Origin: Albimonas marina
Lineage (GTDB): Bacteria > Pseudomonadota > Alphaproteobacteria > Rhodobacterales > Rhodobacteraceae
Assembly (NCBI RefSeq): GCF_029223255.1
Contig: NZ_JARHUC010000008.1
Location: 295,491-359,490, forward strand
Length of the DNA stretch: 64,000 nucleotides
Direction of reading: 5' to 3'
Part shown: positions 36,088 through 45,159 of the stretch, piece after piece
Numbering within the stretch: the stretch's first letter is position 1
How the letters are laid out: each line of letters begins with the position of its first letter
The notes under the pieces: model-generated
Databases searched by the model: none
What the model saw: the letters and a program-made list of their open reading frames with translations, nothing else
Told to the model about the DNA's origin: nothing
Program-made: the position numbers and the translations under genes

Positions 36088-37002
36088 TCAGGCCGCGAAG
36101 GGCTTGCCCAGCGAGGCGGGGACGTGCAGGCGCATGCGCGCCCCGTCGCGGGAGATCACGACCAGCACGACGATGGTGGCGAGGTAGGGCAGCGCCGACA
36201 TCAGCTCCGACGGCACGGCCGCGAGCGCGGTCTGCCCGAAGAGCTGGGCGATGGTGGCGCCGCCGAAGAGGTAGGCGCCCGCGAAGCATCGCCCCGGCCG
36301 CCAGGTGGCGAAGACCACCAGCGCCACCGCGATCCAGCCGCGCCCGGCGATCAGCCCCTCGGTCCACAGCGCCGTGTAGACGACCGAGACGAAGGCCCCC
36401 GCGATCCCCGCCATCGCGCCGCCGAAGAGGACGGCGAGATAGCGGATCCGCGCCACCGGATGCCCGATGGCCCAGGCCGAGGCGGGGGACTCGCCCACCG
36501 CCCGCAGCACCAGGCCGGCGCGGGCGCGGTAGAGGAACCACCACACGCCCGCGAAGACCGCCCAGGAGAGCCAGACCAGCGGATGCAGCTGGCCCAGCAG
36601 CGGCCCGAGCAGCGGCAGCTCCCCCGCCGCCTGCTGCAGCGCGCTGGGCTCGGGCGCCAGCGCCATGCCCACGTAGGGCTTGCCGAGGTAGGAGCCGAGG
36701 CTGGTCCCGAAGATGGTCAGGGCGAGGCCGGCGGCGATCTGGTTGGCGCCCAGGCTGACGGCCAGCACCGCGAAGGGAAGCGACAGCGCCGCGCCGGCCA
36801 GCGCCGCGGCCAGCACCGCGCGCTCGAGGCTGCCGGTCTCCTTCATCACGGCGAAGCCGAGGACGGCGCCCAGCACCATCATCCCCTCGACCCCGAGGTT
36901 GATGACGCCCGCGCGCTCGGTCACCAGCTCGCCCAGTGCGGCGTAGACCAGCGGCGTGCCCGCGACGAGGGCGGCGACCAGGACGGGGAGAAGGTCGGGC
37001 AT
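36088..37002 (-). CDS. Nucleoside-type ABC permease 2
   Basis: 304 residues, multi-span. GELVTERAGVINLGVEGMM is the hallmark of the YufQ/NupC-type second permease in BMP systems. ATG 37002 shares its A with the stop of the first permease gene. It forms the channel together with that protein. Confidence 0.92.
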   Translation of the reverse strand: MPDLLPVLVAALVAGTPLVYAALGELVTERAGVINLGVEGMMVLGAVLGFAVMKETGSLERAVLAAALAGAALSLPFAVLAVSLGANQIAAGLALTIFGTSLGSYLGKPYVGMALAPEPSALQQAAGELPLLGPLLGQLHPLVWLSWAVFAGVWWFLYRARAGLVLRAVGESPASAWAIGHPVARIRYLAVLFGGAMAGIAGAFVSVVYTALWTEGLIAGRGWIAVALVVFATWRPGRCFAGAYLFGGATIAQLFGQTALAAVPSELMSALPYLATIVVLVVISRDGARMRLHVPASLGKPFAA

Positions 37003-38093
37003 CAGGCGGCCTCGGCGCTGGAGAGGGGGGAGGGCGCGTCCTCCACCCGGCGGATGCGCCAGGTGGTCAGCACGTCGGCGGCCAGCAGGAAGAACAGCAG
37101 CGTCCCCTGGAACAGCCCGCCGATGGAGGAGGGCATCCCCAGCATCATCTGCGCGTAGTCCCCCGCGATCGCGAGCAGCGCCAGCAACAGCCCCGCCAGC
37201 ACGATCCCCGCCGGATGCAGCCGGCCCAGGAAGGCCACGATGATCGCGGCGTAGCCGTAGCCGGCCGAGGCGGTGGGGAAGATCTGGCCCAGCGGCCCCG
37301 CGATCTCGCCCACGCCCGCCACGCCCGCGGCGAAGCCCCCGCACAGCATCCCGATCCACACCGCGCGGCGCACCGGGAAGCCCGCGTAGCGCGCCGCCCC
37401 CTCGGCCGCGCCGGTGACGCGGAGCTGGAAGCCCAAGTGCGTGCGCTCGATGAAGATCCAGGCGACGGCGGCGGCCAGCAGGGCGAGCACGATCTCGATG
37501 TTGGCCCGCGTGTTCTCGATCACGATCGGCAGCAGCGTGTCGGGGGCGAGCGGCGCGGACTGGGGGAAGTTGAACCCCGCCGGATCGCGCCAGGGCCCGA
37601 ACACCAGGTAGGCGAGCCAGAGCTGCGCGCAGTAGTTCAGCATCAGCGAGGTCAGGATCTCGGAGGCGTTGAAGCGCGTCTTCAGCAGCGCCGGGATCGC
37701 GGCCCAGAGCGCGCCGCCGATCCCGCCCAGCACCAGCATCGCGGGCATAACCCAGGGGCCCGCGCCCCCGAACTCCAGCGCCAGCCAGCCGCCGAAGATC
37801 ACCCCCAGCACCAGCTGCCCCTCGGCCCCGATGTTCCACACGCCTGCGCGGAAGCCGATGGCGAGCCCCACCCCGATCAGGATCAGGGGCGCCGCCTTCA
37901 GGAGCAGCTCTCCGAAGCCGTAGAGGTCCGACAAGGGCGTCGAGAGGAACACCCACAGCGTCGTCAGCGGCGGCCTCCCGTCCAGCGCGAACATCGCCAT
38001 CGCGACCAGCAGCGTCAGCGCCACCGCGATCAGCGGCGAGGCCCAGCGCATCAGGCGCGAGGGGCGGGGGCGGCGTTCAATGCGCAGCGGCAT
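37002..38093 (-). CDS. Nucleoside-type ABC permease 1
   Basis: 363 residues, multi-span. The conserved GFRAGVWNIGAEGQLVLG block is typical of the YufP-type permease of BMP importers. Its start overlaps the end of the ATPase gene by 17 bp, and its stop overlaps the next permease start by one base, so all are translationally coupled. Confidence 0.92.
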   Translation of the reverse strand: MPLRIERRPRPSRLMRWASPLIAVALTLLVAMAMFALDGRPPLTTLWVFLSTPLSDLYGFGELLLKAAPLILIGVGLAIGFRAGVWNIGAEGQLVLGVIFGGWLALEFGGAGPWVMPAMLVLGGIGGALWAAIPALLKTRFNASEILTSLMLNYCAQLWLAYLVFGPWRDPAGFNFPQSAPLAPDTLLPIVIENTRANIEIVLALLAAAVAWIFIERTHLGFQLRVTGAAEGAARYAGFPVRRAVWIGMLCGGFAAGVAGVGEIAGPLGQIFPTASAGYGYAAIIVAFLGRLHPAGIVLAGLLLALLAIAGDYAQMMLGMPSSIGGLFQGTLLFFLLAADVLTTWRIRRVEDAPSPLSSAEAA

Positions 38094-39681
38094 CGGAGCT
38101 CTCCTGCTGGGCCGCGCCCGCGGCGGGCGAGCCCGCCCGGCCGCTCATCGCGAGGCCGATGGCGTCGCGGTCGCATTGGGCGCGGGGCGCGGCGGGGGTC
38201 AGGCGCCCGCCCGCGATCACCGCGATGCGGTCCGAGATCTCCATCAGCTCGTCCAGCTCCTCGGAGATCACGACCACCGCGGCGCCGCGGTCGCGCAGGT
38301 CCATCAGCGCCTGGCGGATGGTCAGGGCCGCGCCCACGTCCACGCCCCAGGTCGGCTGGGCCACCACCAGGGCGCGCGGCTCGTTGAGGATCTCGCGCCC
38401 GATGACGAACTTCTGCAGGTTCCCGCCCGAGAGACTGCCGGCCGGATCGTCCAGCCCGCCGGCGCGCACGCCGAACTCCTCGACGATGCGGCGGGCGCCG
38501 GCGCGGATCCGCGCGCGGCGCAGGAAGCCCCAGCGGGTCGTGCGCGCGGCGCGGGCGGTCAGCAAGGCGTTCTCGTGCAGCGGCAGCTCCGGCGCGGCGC
38601 TGCGGCCCAGCCGGTCCTCGGGCGCCGAGGCCAGCCCGAGGCGGCGCCGCGCCCGCGGCCCCATCCGCCCCAGGTCGCGCCCGTCCAGCCGGATCGCGCC
38701 GGGGGCGCAGGGCCGCTCGCCCGAGAGCGCGTCCATCAGCTCCGCCTGGCCGTTGCCCGAGACGCCGGCGACGCCCACGATCTCCCCCGCCCGGACCTCG
38801 AGCGAGATCTCCTCCAGCGCCGTCCCGAACGGGTCGGCGGAGGGCAGCGACAGCCGGTCGATCACCAGCAGCGGCGCCCCCGGCGCGCGCTTCGCGGGCG
38901 CGCGGAAGGCCTGCAGGTCCGCCCCGATCATCATCCGCGCCATCGAGGCCGCGGTCTCCCGGCGCGGATCGCACACGCCCGTCACCCGCCCGCCCCGCAG
39001 GATGGTGGCCTTCGAGCAGAGCGCGCGCACCTCCTCGAGCTTGTGGGAGATGTAGAGGATCGAGCAGCCGTCCTCGGCGAGCCGGCGCAGCGTCACGAAC
39101 AGGCTCTCGACCGCCTGCGGCGTGAGGACCGAGGTCGGCTCGTCCATGATCAGCAGGCCCGGATCCTGGAGGAGCGCGCGGATGATCTCGACCCGCTGGC
39201 GCTCGCCCACCGACATGGTCCCGATGCGCCGGCGCGGGTCGACCGGCAGGCCGTAGCGCCCGGCGACCTCGGCGATGCGGCGCGACAGCGGCTCCAGCTT
39301 CGGACGGTCGGGCATGGCGAGCGCGATGTTCTCGGCCACCGTCAGCGTGTCGAAGAGCGCGAAGTGCTGGAAGACCATGCCCACGCCCAGGCGCTGGGCC
39401 TCGGCGGGGGAGCGGGGCTGCGCCTCGCGCCCGTTCCACAGCATCTCGCCCGCGTCGGCGCGGACCATGCCGTAGATCACCTTCATCAGAGTCGACTTGC
39501 CGGCCCCGTTCTCGCCGACGATGGCGTGGATCTCGCCCGGCGCGACGGCGAGGTCGATGCCGTCGTTGGCCACCACCGCGGGATAGACCTTGCGGATGCC
39601 GCGCAGCTCGAGACGCAGCGGCGGGGGCATCGCGGGGATCCCCTCGCGGGCGGTCGTCGCGCCGTTCTCCGTCCCGCCCAT
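38077..39681 (-). CDS. Nucleoside-type ABC ATPase, double domain
   Basis: 534 residues with two ATPase modules in tandem, as in YufO/RbsA. Module 1 has Walker A GENGAGKST (56-64), signature MSVGERQRVEI and Walker B LLIMDEPTSVL. Module 2 has the degenerate P-loop GVSGNGQAE and signature LSGGNLQKF usual in this family. ATG 39681 has GGGAG six bases upstream. It is the first gene of the operon ATPase-permease-permease-binding protein-amidohydrolase, divergent from a GntR gene. Confidence 0.92.
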   Translation of the reverse strand: MGGTENGATTAREGIPAMPPPLRLELRGIRKVYPAVVANDGIDLAVAPGEIHAIVGENGAGKSTLMKVIYGMVRADAGEMLWNGREAQPRSPAEAQRLGVGMVFQHFALFDTLTVAENIALAMPDRPKLEPLSRRIAEVAGRYGLPVDPRRRIGTMSVGERQRVEIIRALLQDPGLLIMDEPTSVLTPQAVESLFVTLRRLAEDGCSILYISHKLEEVRALCSKATILRGGRVTGVCDPRRETAASMARMMIGADLQAFRAPAKRAPGAPLLVIDRLSLPSADPFGTALEEISLEVRAGEIVGVAGVSGNGQAELMDALSGERPCAPGAIRLDGRDLGRMGPRARRRLGLASAPEDRLGRSAAPELPLHENALLTARAARTTRWGFLRRARIRAGARRIVEEFGVRAGGLDDPAGSLSGGNLQKFVIGREILNEPRALVVAQPTWGVDVGAALTIRQALMDLRDRGAAVVVISEELDELMEISDRIAVIAGGRLTPAAPRAQCDRDAIGLAMSGRAGSPAAGAAQQESSDAAAH

Positions 39682-40073
39682 GCCCGCTCCCTCGCCGCGC
39701 CGGTGCGATCCGCAGCCGGCTTCGTCGCAATTATGGACGTCAGATTGAATACAATTTCAAGCCAGATTTGAGATCGCCGCCATCCCCGCCTTCATTCGCA
39801 ACGATTCCAGAGCCTTGGCCGGATCGAGCCCGCCGCGATGCAGCGAAATCCCCGCTGCAGCGCAGCGCCAAGGCGCGATTCGAGGCGGCCCAGCGCCGGA
39901 TTCGGCGACGATCCCGGCCTTGGAAGCGCCCTCGACGCTCGTTGCACGTCCCCTTCCGCAACTGGAGATGGACAAATCCGCGCCCGGATCGTATCCATCG
40001 CTTCCCGACGCCCGCCGCCGGACCGATTTCCAGACGCGCCCAGCGCCCCCGCGACCGGGAAGGAGCCCGCCCC
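39682..40073. promoter_or_regulatory. 392-bp divergent promoter region
   Basis: No gene is seen. The part next to the ABC operon (39720-39775) is AT-rich and contains TTGAATACAATTTCAA (39745-39760), with inverted arms TTGAA and TTCAA separated by six bases. The overlapping ATTG-N4-CAAT (39744-39755) is also symmetric. This is the best candidate for the operator of the adjacent GntR regulator and for the operon promoter. The remainder is GC-rich and featureless to my eye. Confidence 0.5.
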
Positions 40074-40763
40074 ATGTCCACCCAGCAGAGCCGCAGCGAC
40101 GCGATCTACGCGACCCTGCGCCGGGCGATCCTGGAGCAGGCGCTGGCCCCCGGCGCGAAGCTGCCCGAGGACTCGATCGGCGAGACCTTCGGCGTCAGCC
40201 GCACCTCGGTGCGCAACGCGCTGGTGCGGCTCAACGTCGAGGGGCTGGTGGACATGGTCCCCAACAAGGGCGCCTCGGTCGCCATGCCCACGCTCGAACA
40301 GGCCCACGACGTCTTCGAGATGCGCCGGGTGCTGGAGCGCGAGGTGGTGCAGCGTCTGTGCCGGCGCATGTCCAAGGACGCGATCGACGCGCTCGAGGCC
40401 CATATCGCCGAGGAGGAGCGCGCCCTGCGCTCCGCCGGCCCGCGCTCGATCCGCCTGGCGGGGGAGTTCCACATCCTGCTGGCCGAGCTGACCGGCTCCC
40501 AGACGCTGAGCGACTACGTGAGCCAGATCGTATCCCGTTGCTCGCTGATCCTGGCGCGGTTCGGCCGGCCGCATTCGGCCGAATGCGGGGTCGAGGAGCA
40601 TGTCCGCCTGGTCGCCGCCCTGCGCGAGCAGGATGCGCAGACCGCCTGCGCGGTGATGGACGCCCACCTCGACGCGGTCGAGACCCGCGCCCGCATCGAC
40701 GAGCCCGAGACCGAGCCCGACGTCGCCTCGATCCTGGCGCGCTACGCGGCGGTGGCGGACTGA
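40074..40763 (+). CDS. GntR/FadR-family transcriptional regulator
   Basis: 229 residues: N-terminal winged HTH (LPEDSIGETFGVSRTSVRNAL, wing LVDMVPNKGASVA) and an all-helical FCD domain with the metal/ligand His residues spaced as usual (HILLAEL, then EEHVRLVAALRE). ATG 40074 is preceded by GGAAGGAG nine bases upstream; the longer upstream frame has no similarity. It probably controls the divergent nucleoside-type ABC operon. Confidence 0.88.
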   Translation: MSTQQSRSDAIYATLRRAILEQALAPGAKLPEDSIGETFGVSRTSVRNALVRLNVEGLVDMVPNKGASVAMPTLEQAHDVFEMRRVLEREVVQRLCRRMSKDAIDALEAHIAEEERALRSAGPRSIRLAGEFHILLAELTGSQTLSDYVSQIVSRCSLILARFGRPHSAECGVEEHVRLVAALREQDAQTACAVMDAHLDAVETRARIDEPETEPDVASILARYAAVAD

Positions 40764-40893
40764 GGCGAGGGGCGGCCCGGGAACGCCCGCAAATATCGCG
40801 AATTCATGTTGGGTTCCGTTTGCGCGCGATACGATCCGCGCCGTAATGCGTGATCGTCCCCAGCCTCAAGCCGATCCGGCCCCGGTCGCAGCC

Positions 40894-40923
40894 GCGCATC
40901 GCGTATCGGCGCATCGCGTATCG
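40894..40923. repeat. 15-bp tandem direct repeat
   Basis: GCGCATCGCGTATCG occurs twice with no spacer (40894-40908 and 40909-40923), about 113 bp upstream of the SulP-type gene. The core CGCGTATCG is also found inverted nearby (CGATACG at 40837-40847 region). It could be iterated protein-binding sites or a slippage product. Confidence 0.5.
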
Positions 40924-41036
40924 GGCCGCGGCCCGGGCCTGAGCCGCGCCCCCGCGCGGACGCCCGGCGTCGGGCGCGTCCGCCCATCCCGATCCAGCCG
41001 TCCGAGCGCCTCGCCGCACGCCCCGCGGGCGGGACG

Positions 41037-43253
41037 GTGAGCGTGCAGGAGGCGGAGCCGCCCGCGCTCGCGCCCGCCATCCGGCGCTCGGCGCCGACCC
41101 GGCTGGCGGTGCAGGCCTTCGCCTTCGCGATCATCGGGATCCTGTCGGTGGTGCTCGCCATCTCCTTCGCGGCGCTGATCTTCAAGGGGCCGCTGGGCGC
41201 CGACCTGGGCCGGGGCGCGACGCTGATGCTGGCGGGCGGCGCGGTGCTGGGCGTGGTCGGCGCCGCGGCCTCCTCCCTGCGCGGCGCGGTGATCGGGGTG
41301 CAGGACGCGCCGGCGGTGATCGTGGCCATCGCCGCCGCCGCCATCGCGACCGAGTGGCAGGCGGGGCCGGGCCTCGACCGGTTCTCGACCATCGCCATGC
41401 TGCTCGCCACGACCACCGTGGCCTTCGGGGCCACGCTCTACGGGCTCGGCCGCTTCCGGCTGGGCTTCCTGATCCGCTACCTGCCCTATCCGGTGATCGG
41501 CGGCTTCATGGCGGCGACGGGCTGGTTCCTGCTGGTCGGCGCCTTCGGCTCGATGCTGGGCGTCGCCGGCCAGGGCGAGGTGCTGGCGATCGTGCTGCGG
41601 GGCGAGGACTGGCTGCGCTGGGCGCCGGGGACGGCCATCGCGCTGGCCCTGCTGGTCGCCGCGCGCCGCATCCGCGGCGCCGCCGCCCTGCCCGTCGTGG
41701 TCTGCCTCGCCTTCGCGACCTTCTACGCGGCGCTGGCGCTGGGGGACCGGACGCTCGACTGGGCCGGCGCCCAGGGGCTGCTGCTGGGGCCGTTCCCCGA
41801 CACCCTGCTGACCGACGCCATGCCCCTGCACACCGCGGCGCGGGCGGACTGGGGCGCGATCCTGGGCCAGGCGCCGCTGGTGCTGACGGCGGTGGCGATG
41901 GCCGTGGTGGGGATGCTCCTGAACCTCACGGGGGCCGAGCTCGCGACCGGCCGGCGCGCCTCGGTCGACGCGGACCTGCGCGGGGTCGGCTTCGCCAACA
42001 TCGCGGCGGGCGCGCTGGGGGGCGGGCCGGGCTACATCTACATCAGCCTCACGCTCCTCGCCCGCCGCTTCGGGGTGATGCAGCGCGCGGCCTGCGTGGC
42101 GGCGGGCGTGGCCTGCGCGCTGGCGCTGGTGTCCGGCCCGGCGCTGATCGGGGCGCTGCCGATCTGCGTCTTCGGGGGGATCACCGCCTACCTGGGGGCG
42201 GACCTGCTCTACCAGTGGCTCTGGGTCGAGCGGCGGACCCTGCCCGCCCGCGACGTCGCCATCGTGATCGTCATCCTGATCGTCGCGGCGACCATCGGCT
42301 TTCTCGAGGGGATCCTCGCGGGGCTCGCGGTCAGCGTGGCGGTCTTCGTCCACTCCTGCATCTCGGCGCCGGTGGTGCGGCGCACCTTCTCGAACCGGGT
42401 GCGCTTCAGCACCGTCGAGCGCTCCCCCCGGGAGGCCGCGCTGCTGGAGGCCCATGGCGAGGAGACGCGCGTCTACCAGCTTCAGGGCGTGCTGTTCTTC
42501 GGCACCATCTCGAAGCTGTCCGAGCGGATCGGCGCCGACCTCGCCGGCACGCCCTCGATCCGCCGAGTGATCGCGGATTTCCAGCATGTGCAGAGCCTCG
42601 ACACCTCCGCCATCCAGGGCATCGCCAAGGCCGCCGCCGACGGGCGGGCGCTGGGGATCGAGGTGGTGCTGTGCGGGCTCGAGCGCGCGCTGACCGCCCA
42701 TCGCCCCGAGGCGCTGCGCCCGCTCCTCGACGAAGGCGCGCAGCTGGTCGCCACGCTCGACGAGGCGCTCGAGGAGGCGGAGGAGGCGACGCTCGCCCGC
42801 GTCGCGCCCGAAGGCGGCCTGGCCGGGCGCGAGACCGAGGAGCCCTTCGGCGACGGCGTGGCGCGCGCCAAGGTGCACCGCTTCTTCGACTCGCTGGCCC
42901 TGGCCCCGGGCGAGCGGCTGATCCGCCAGCGGGAGACGGCGGACGACATCTTCTTCCTGCGCCGCGGCTCGGTGGCGGTCGAGCTCGACGACGAAGTCGC
43001 GGGTCGGATCCGGGTCGGGGTCCACTTCGCCGGCTCGGTGATCGGGGAGATGGCGCTGTTCACCGACGGCCGACGCTCGGCCGACGTGGTGGCGATGACC
43101 GAGTGCGAGGTGCTGCGCCTGACCCTCCAGGACCTGGAGCGGATGGAGAGCGAGGACCCGGTCCTCGCGATCCGCTTCCACCGACTGGTGGCGGGCCAGG
43201 TCTCCTCCCGCCTGCGGCGGGCCAACGACCTGATCGGAATGCTCAGGCCCTGA
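41037..43253 (+). CDS. SulP transporter with STAS and cNMP-binding domains
   Basis: 738 residues. About 10-12 membrane segments (1-430) of the SulP/SLC26 anion-transporter fold (ALATGRRASVDADLRGVGFANI region) are followed by a STAS domain (about 460-570, LDTSAIQGIA with the Ser/Thr typically phosphorylated in STAS proteins). A C-terminal cyclic-nucleotide-binding domain completes it (about 615-735). The phosphate-binding cassette IGEMALFTDGRRSADV contains Gly-Glu and Arg-Ser-Ala as in nucleotide-binding members, so transport of sulfate, bicarbonate or another anion is probably gated by cAMP/cGMP. GTG 41037 follows GGGCGGGA. It is monocistronic and converges on a TetR gene. Confidence 0.88.
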   Translation: MSVQEAEPPALAPAIRRSAPTRLAVQAFAFAIIGILSVVLAISFAALIFKGPLGADLGRGATLMLAGGAVLGVVGAAASSLRGAVIGVQDAPAVIVAIAAAAIATEWQAGPGLDRFSTIAMLLATTTVAFGATLYGLGRFRLGFLIRYLPYPVIGGFMAATGWFLLVGAFGSMLGVAGQGEVLAIVLRGEDWLRWAPGTAIALALLVAARRIRGAAALPVVVCLAFATFYAALALGDRTLDWAGAQGLLLGPFPDTLLTDAMPLHTAARADWGAILGQAPLVLTAVAMAVVGMLLNLTGAELATGRRASVDADLRGVGFANIAAGALGGGPGYIYISLTLLARRFGVMQRAACVAAGVACALALVSGPALIGALPICVFGGITAYLGADLLYQWLWVERRTLPARDVAIVIVILIVAATIGFLEGILAGLAVSVAVFVHSCISAPVVRRTFSNRVRFSTVERSPREAALLEAHGEETRVYQLQGVLFFGTISKLSERIGADLAGTPSIRRVIADFQHVQSLDTSAIQGIAKAAADGRALGIEVVLCGLERALTAHRPEALRPLLDEGAQLVATLDEALEEAEEATLARVAPEGGLAGRETEEPFGDGVARAKVHRFFDSLALAPGERLIRQRETADDIFFLRRGSVAVELDDEVAGRIRVGVHFAGSVIGEMALFTDGRRSADVVAMTECEVLRLTLQDLERMESEDPVLAIRFHRLVAGQVSSRLRRANDLIGMLRP

Positions 43254-43266
43254 GCGCGGGGGCGCC

Positions 43267-43875
43267 TCAGGCGCCCGCGCTTGCGCCTGCGGTCGGGGCG
43301 GCGGGCAGCGCAGCCGCCAGCAGCGCCTCGGCCATGTCGCGGGCGATCCGCGCGGCCTGGGGCATGTCGCGGACATGGGCGGTGGCGATCGCGCCCTCCT
43401 TCAGCAGCGCCAGCTGCTCGGCCAGCGCCGCGGGATCGGCGGCGCCCGCCTCGGCGCAAAGGCCCTCGATCCACTCCACGATCTTGCGCTTGTGCTCGGC
43501 GGCGGCCTTGTGGGCGGGGTGCGCCTGGTCCGAGAACTCGGCGGCGACGTTGATGAAGGCGCAGCCCGAGAAGCCCAGGCCTGTGAACGCCTCGCCCCGG
43601 AACCAGATCTCCAGCGCGTCGAACATCGCCAGCAGGCGGCCGCGCGCGTCGGGCGCGGCGGCCTCGGAGCGGGTCATCAGCCAGTCGCGGAACTGCTCGT
43701 CCCGACGCTCCAGCACCGCCAGGATCAGCTCGTCCTTCGAGCGGAAGTGCTTGTAGAGCGTCATCTTCGCGACGCCCGATTCGGCCAGGATCCGGTCGAT
43801 GCCGGTGGCGTTGAAGCCCCCCGCGTAGAACAGGCGGAGGGCGGTTTCGATCAGGTCGTCGCGTCGGGACTTCAC
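43267..43875 (-). CDS. TetR-family transcriptional regulator
   Basis: 202 residues. The N-terminal HTH is clear (GIDRILAESGVAKMTLYKHF), and the C-terminal domain has the block SGCAFINVAAEF found in a subgroup of TetR proteins that respond to electrophiles or toxic organics; the Cys there may be a sensor (inference). It is divergent from the AhpD-like gene. Two AGAC/GTCT-type inverted repeats in the 172-bp gap are probable operators. Confidence 0.9.
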   Translation of the reverse strand: MKSRRDDLIETALRLFYAGGFNATGIDRILAESGVAKMTLYKHFRSKDELILAVLERRDEQFRDWLMTRSEAAAPDARGRLLAMFDALEIWFRGEAFTGLGFSGCAFINVAAEFSDQAHPAHKAAAEHKRKIVEWIEGLCAEAGAADPAALAEQLALLKEGAIATAHVRDMPQAARIARDMAEALLAAALPAAPTAGASAGA

Positions 43876-43894
43876 GCCGTTTCCCCTTGTTAAC

Positions 43895-43908
43895 AGACAG
43901 TTCCGTCT
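43895..43908. promoter_or_regulatory. TetR operator candidate, proximal
   Basis: AGACAGTTCCGTCT, arms AGAC/GTCT around six bases, 19 bp upstream of the TetR start. It resembles the box at 43982-43995, suggesting autoregulation. Confidence 0.45.
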
Positions 43909-43981
43909 ACCCCCCCTGCCGGGCGCCCCGCAAGGGCGCGCGCCCGATGCCGGGCGCGTGATCGACGTCGGGCTTGCATAT

Positions 43982-43995
43982 ACAGACTGGTCTGT
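43982..43995. promoter_or_regulatory. TetR operator candidate, distal
   Basis: ACAGACTGGTCTGT is a perfect inverted repeat (ACAGAC/GTCTGT, 2-bp centre) in an AT-rich stretch, 52 bp upstream of the AhpD-like ATG. It probably lies over that promoter. Confidence 0.6.
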
Positions 43996-44047
43996 CTATT
44001 TCAATCCCGCGGCGCCCCCGCCGCCCCCATCGCAGGAGACCCGATCC

Positions 44048-44596
44048 ATGCCCCGCATCCCGCTTCCCGCCACGATCCAGGACGCCCCCGCCGCCGCCCA
44101 GCCGCTGCTGGAGGGCGTGCAGAAGTCCCTCGGCTCCGTGCCCAACCTGTTCCGCCTGACCGCCAACAGCCCCGCCGCGCTGGAGGGCTGGCTGGGCCTC
44201 AGCGGCGCGCTGGGCAAGGGCGCGCTGAAGCCCCAGACCCGCGAGCGCATCGCGCTGGCCGTCGCGCAGGAGAACGGCTGCAGCTACTGCCTGGCCGCCC
44301 ACAGCTACCTGGCGCGCAACCTCGCCAAGCTCGACGACGCCGAGATCGCGGCCAACCGCGCCGGCGGCTCGACCGACGCGAAGGCCGACGCGGCGGTGCG
44401 CTTCGCGGTGAAGCTGGTGCGCGCCCGCGGCCATGTCTCCGAGGCGGACCTGAACGAGGTGCGCGCGGCCGGCTACGGCGACGCCGAGCTGGTGGAGATC
44501 GTGGTCCACGTCGCGCTGAACACGCTGACCAACTACGTCAACGAGGCCTTCGGCACCCCCGTCGACTTCCCCGCCGTCGACGCGAAGGCGGCCTGA
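44048..44596 (+). CDS. AhpD/carboxymuconolactone-decarboxylase-like protein
   Basis: 182 residues of the AhpD-like fold with the redox CxxC motif and nearby His (ENGCSYCLAAHSYL: Cys78, Cys81, His85), the arrangement of alkylhydroperoxidase AhpD. It probably reduces peroxides or acts as a thiol-redox partner in the cytoplasm. ATG 44048 is preceded by GGAG about 10 bases upstream. It is first in a same-strand series and under the TetR-type boxes. Confidence 0.88.
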   Translation: MPRIPLPATIQDAPAAAQPLLEGVQKSLGSVPNLFRLTANSPAALEGWLGLSGALGKGALKPQTRERIALAVAQENGCSYCLAAHSYLARNLAKLDDAEIAANRAGGSTDAKADAAVRFAVKLVRARGHVSEADLNEVRAAGYGDAELVEIVVHVALNTLTNYVNEAFGTPVDFPAVDAKAA

Positions 44597-44609
44597 TCCG
44601 GCCGCCGAC

Positions 44610-44649
44610 GGGGCGGGCGCGCGCCACGGACCCCGGCGCCGCCCGCCCC
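44610..44649 (+). terminator. Inverted repeat after AhpD-like gene
   Basis: GGGGCGGGC (44610-44618) pairs with GCCCGCCCC (44641-44649) around a 22-nt loop, 13 bp past the stop. It may attenuate or stabilise; transcription probably continues into the DUF1348 gene. Confidence 0.35.
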
Positions 44650-44680
44650 CCCTCCAGATCCTCCCCCAGGAGCCTCCGCC

Positions 44681-45145
44681 ATGCCCCGCCCGCCCCTGCC
44701 CCCGTTCGACGCCGCGAGCGCCGCCATCAAGGTGCGCCTCGCCGAGGACGCCTGGAACACCCGCGCCCCCGAGCAGGTCGCCGCCGCCTACACCCCCGAC
44801 AGCCAGTGGCGGAACCGCGCCGAGTTCGTGACCGGGACCCCGGCCATCGTCGCCTTCCTGACCGCCAAGTGGGCGCGCGAGCGCGACTATCGCCTGGTCA
44901 AGGAGCTCTGGGCCTTCGAAGGCGCGCGCATCGCCGTGCGCTTCGCCTACGAATACCGCGACGGCGCCGGCGACTGGTTCCGCGCCTACGGCAACGAGAA
45001 CTGGGAGTTCGCGCCCGACGGCCGGATGCGCCGGCGCATCGCCTCGATCAACGACCTCGCCATCTCCGAGGCCGACCGCCTGTTCCGCTGGCCGCTGGGC
45101 CCGCGCCCGGTCGACCACCCCGGCCTGACGGCCCTGGGCCTCTGA
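44681..45145 (+). CDS. DUF1348 (NTF2-like) protein
   Basis: 154 residues of the DUF1348 group in the NTF2-like superfamily: [21 protein letters not shown], then NRAEFVTG and the ending [13 protein letters not shown]. The fold is a small cone-shaped barrel used by some isomerases and hydrolases; no enzymatic activity is established for this family. CAGGAG lies ahead of ATG 44681. It sits in the TetR-linked redox/detoxification set, 84 bp after the AhpD-like gene. Confidence 0.88.
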   Translation: MPRPPLPPFDAASAAIKVRLAEDAWNTRAPEQVAAAYTPDSQWRNRAEFVTGTPAIVAFLTAKWARERDYRLVKELWAFEGARIAVRFAYEYRDGAGDWFRAYGNENWEFAPDGRMRRRIASINDLAISEADRLFRWPLGPRPVDHPGLTALGL

Positions 45146-45159
45146 GAGGAGCGCGCGCC

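Noticed and set aside
40866..43376. Minus-strand frame of 836 codons opposite the SulP gene
   Set aside because: Gln/Arg/His/Asp-rich shadow; the SulP-STAS-cNMP domains are clear on the plus strand.
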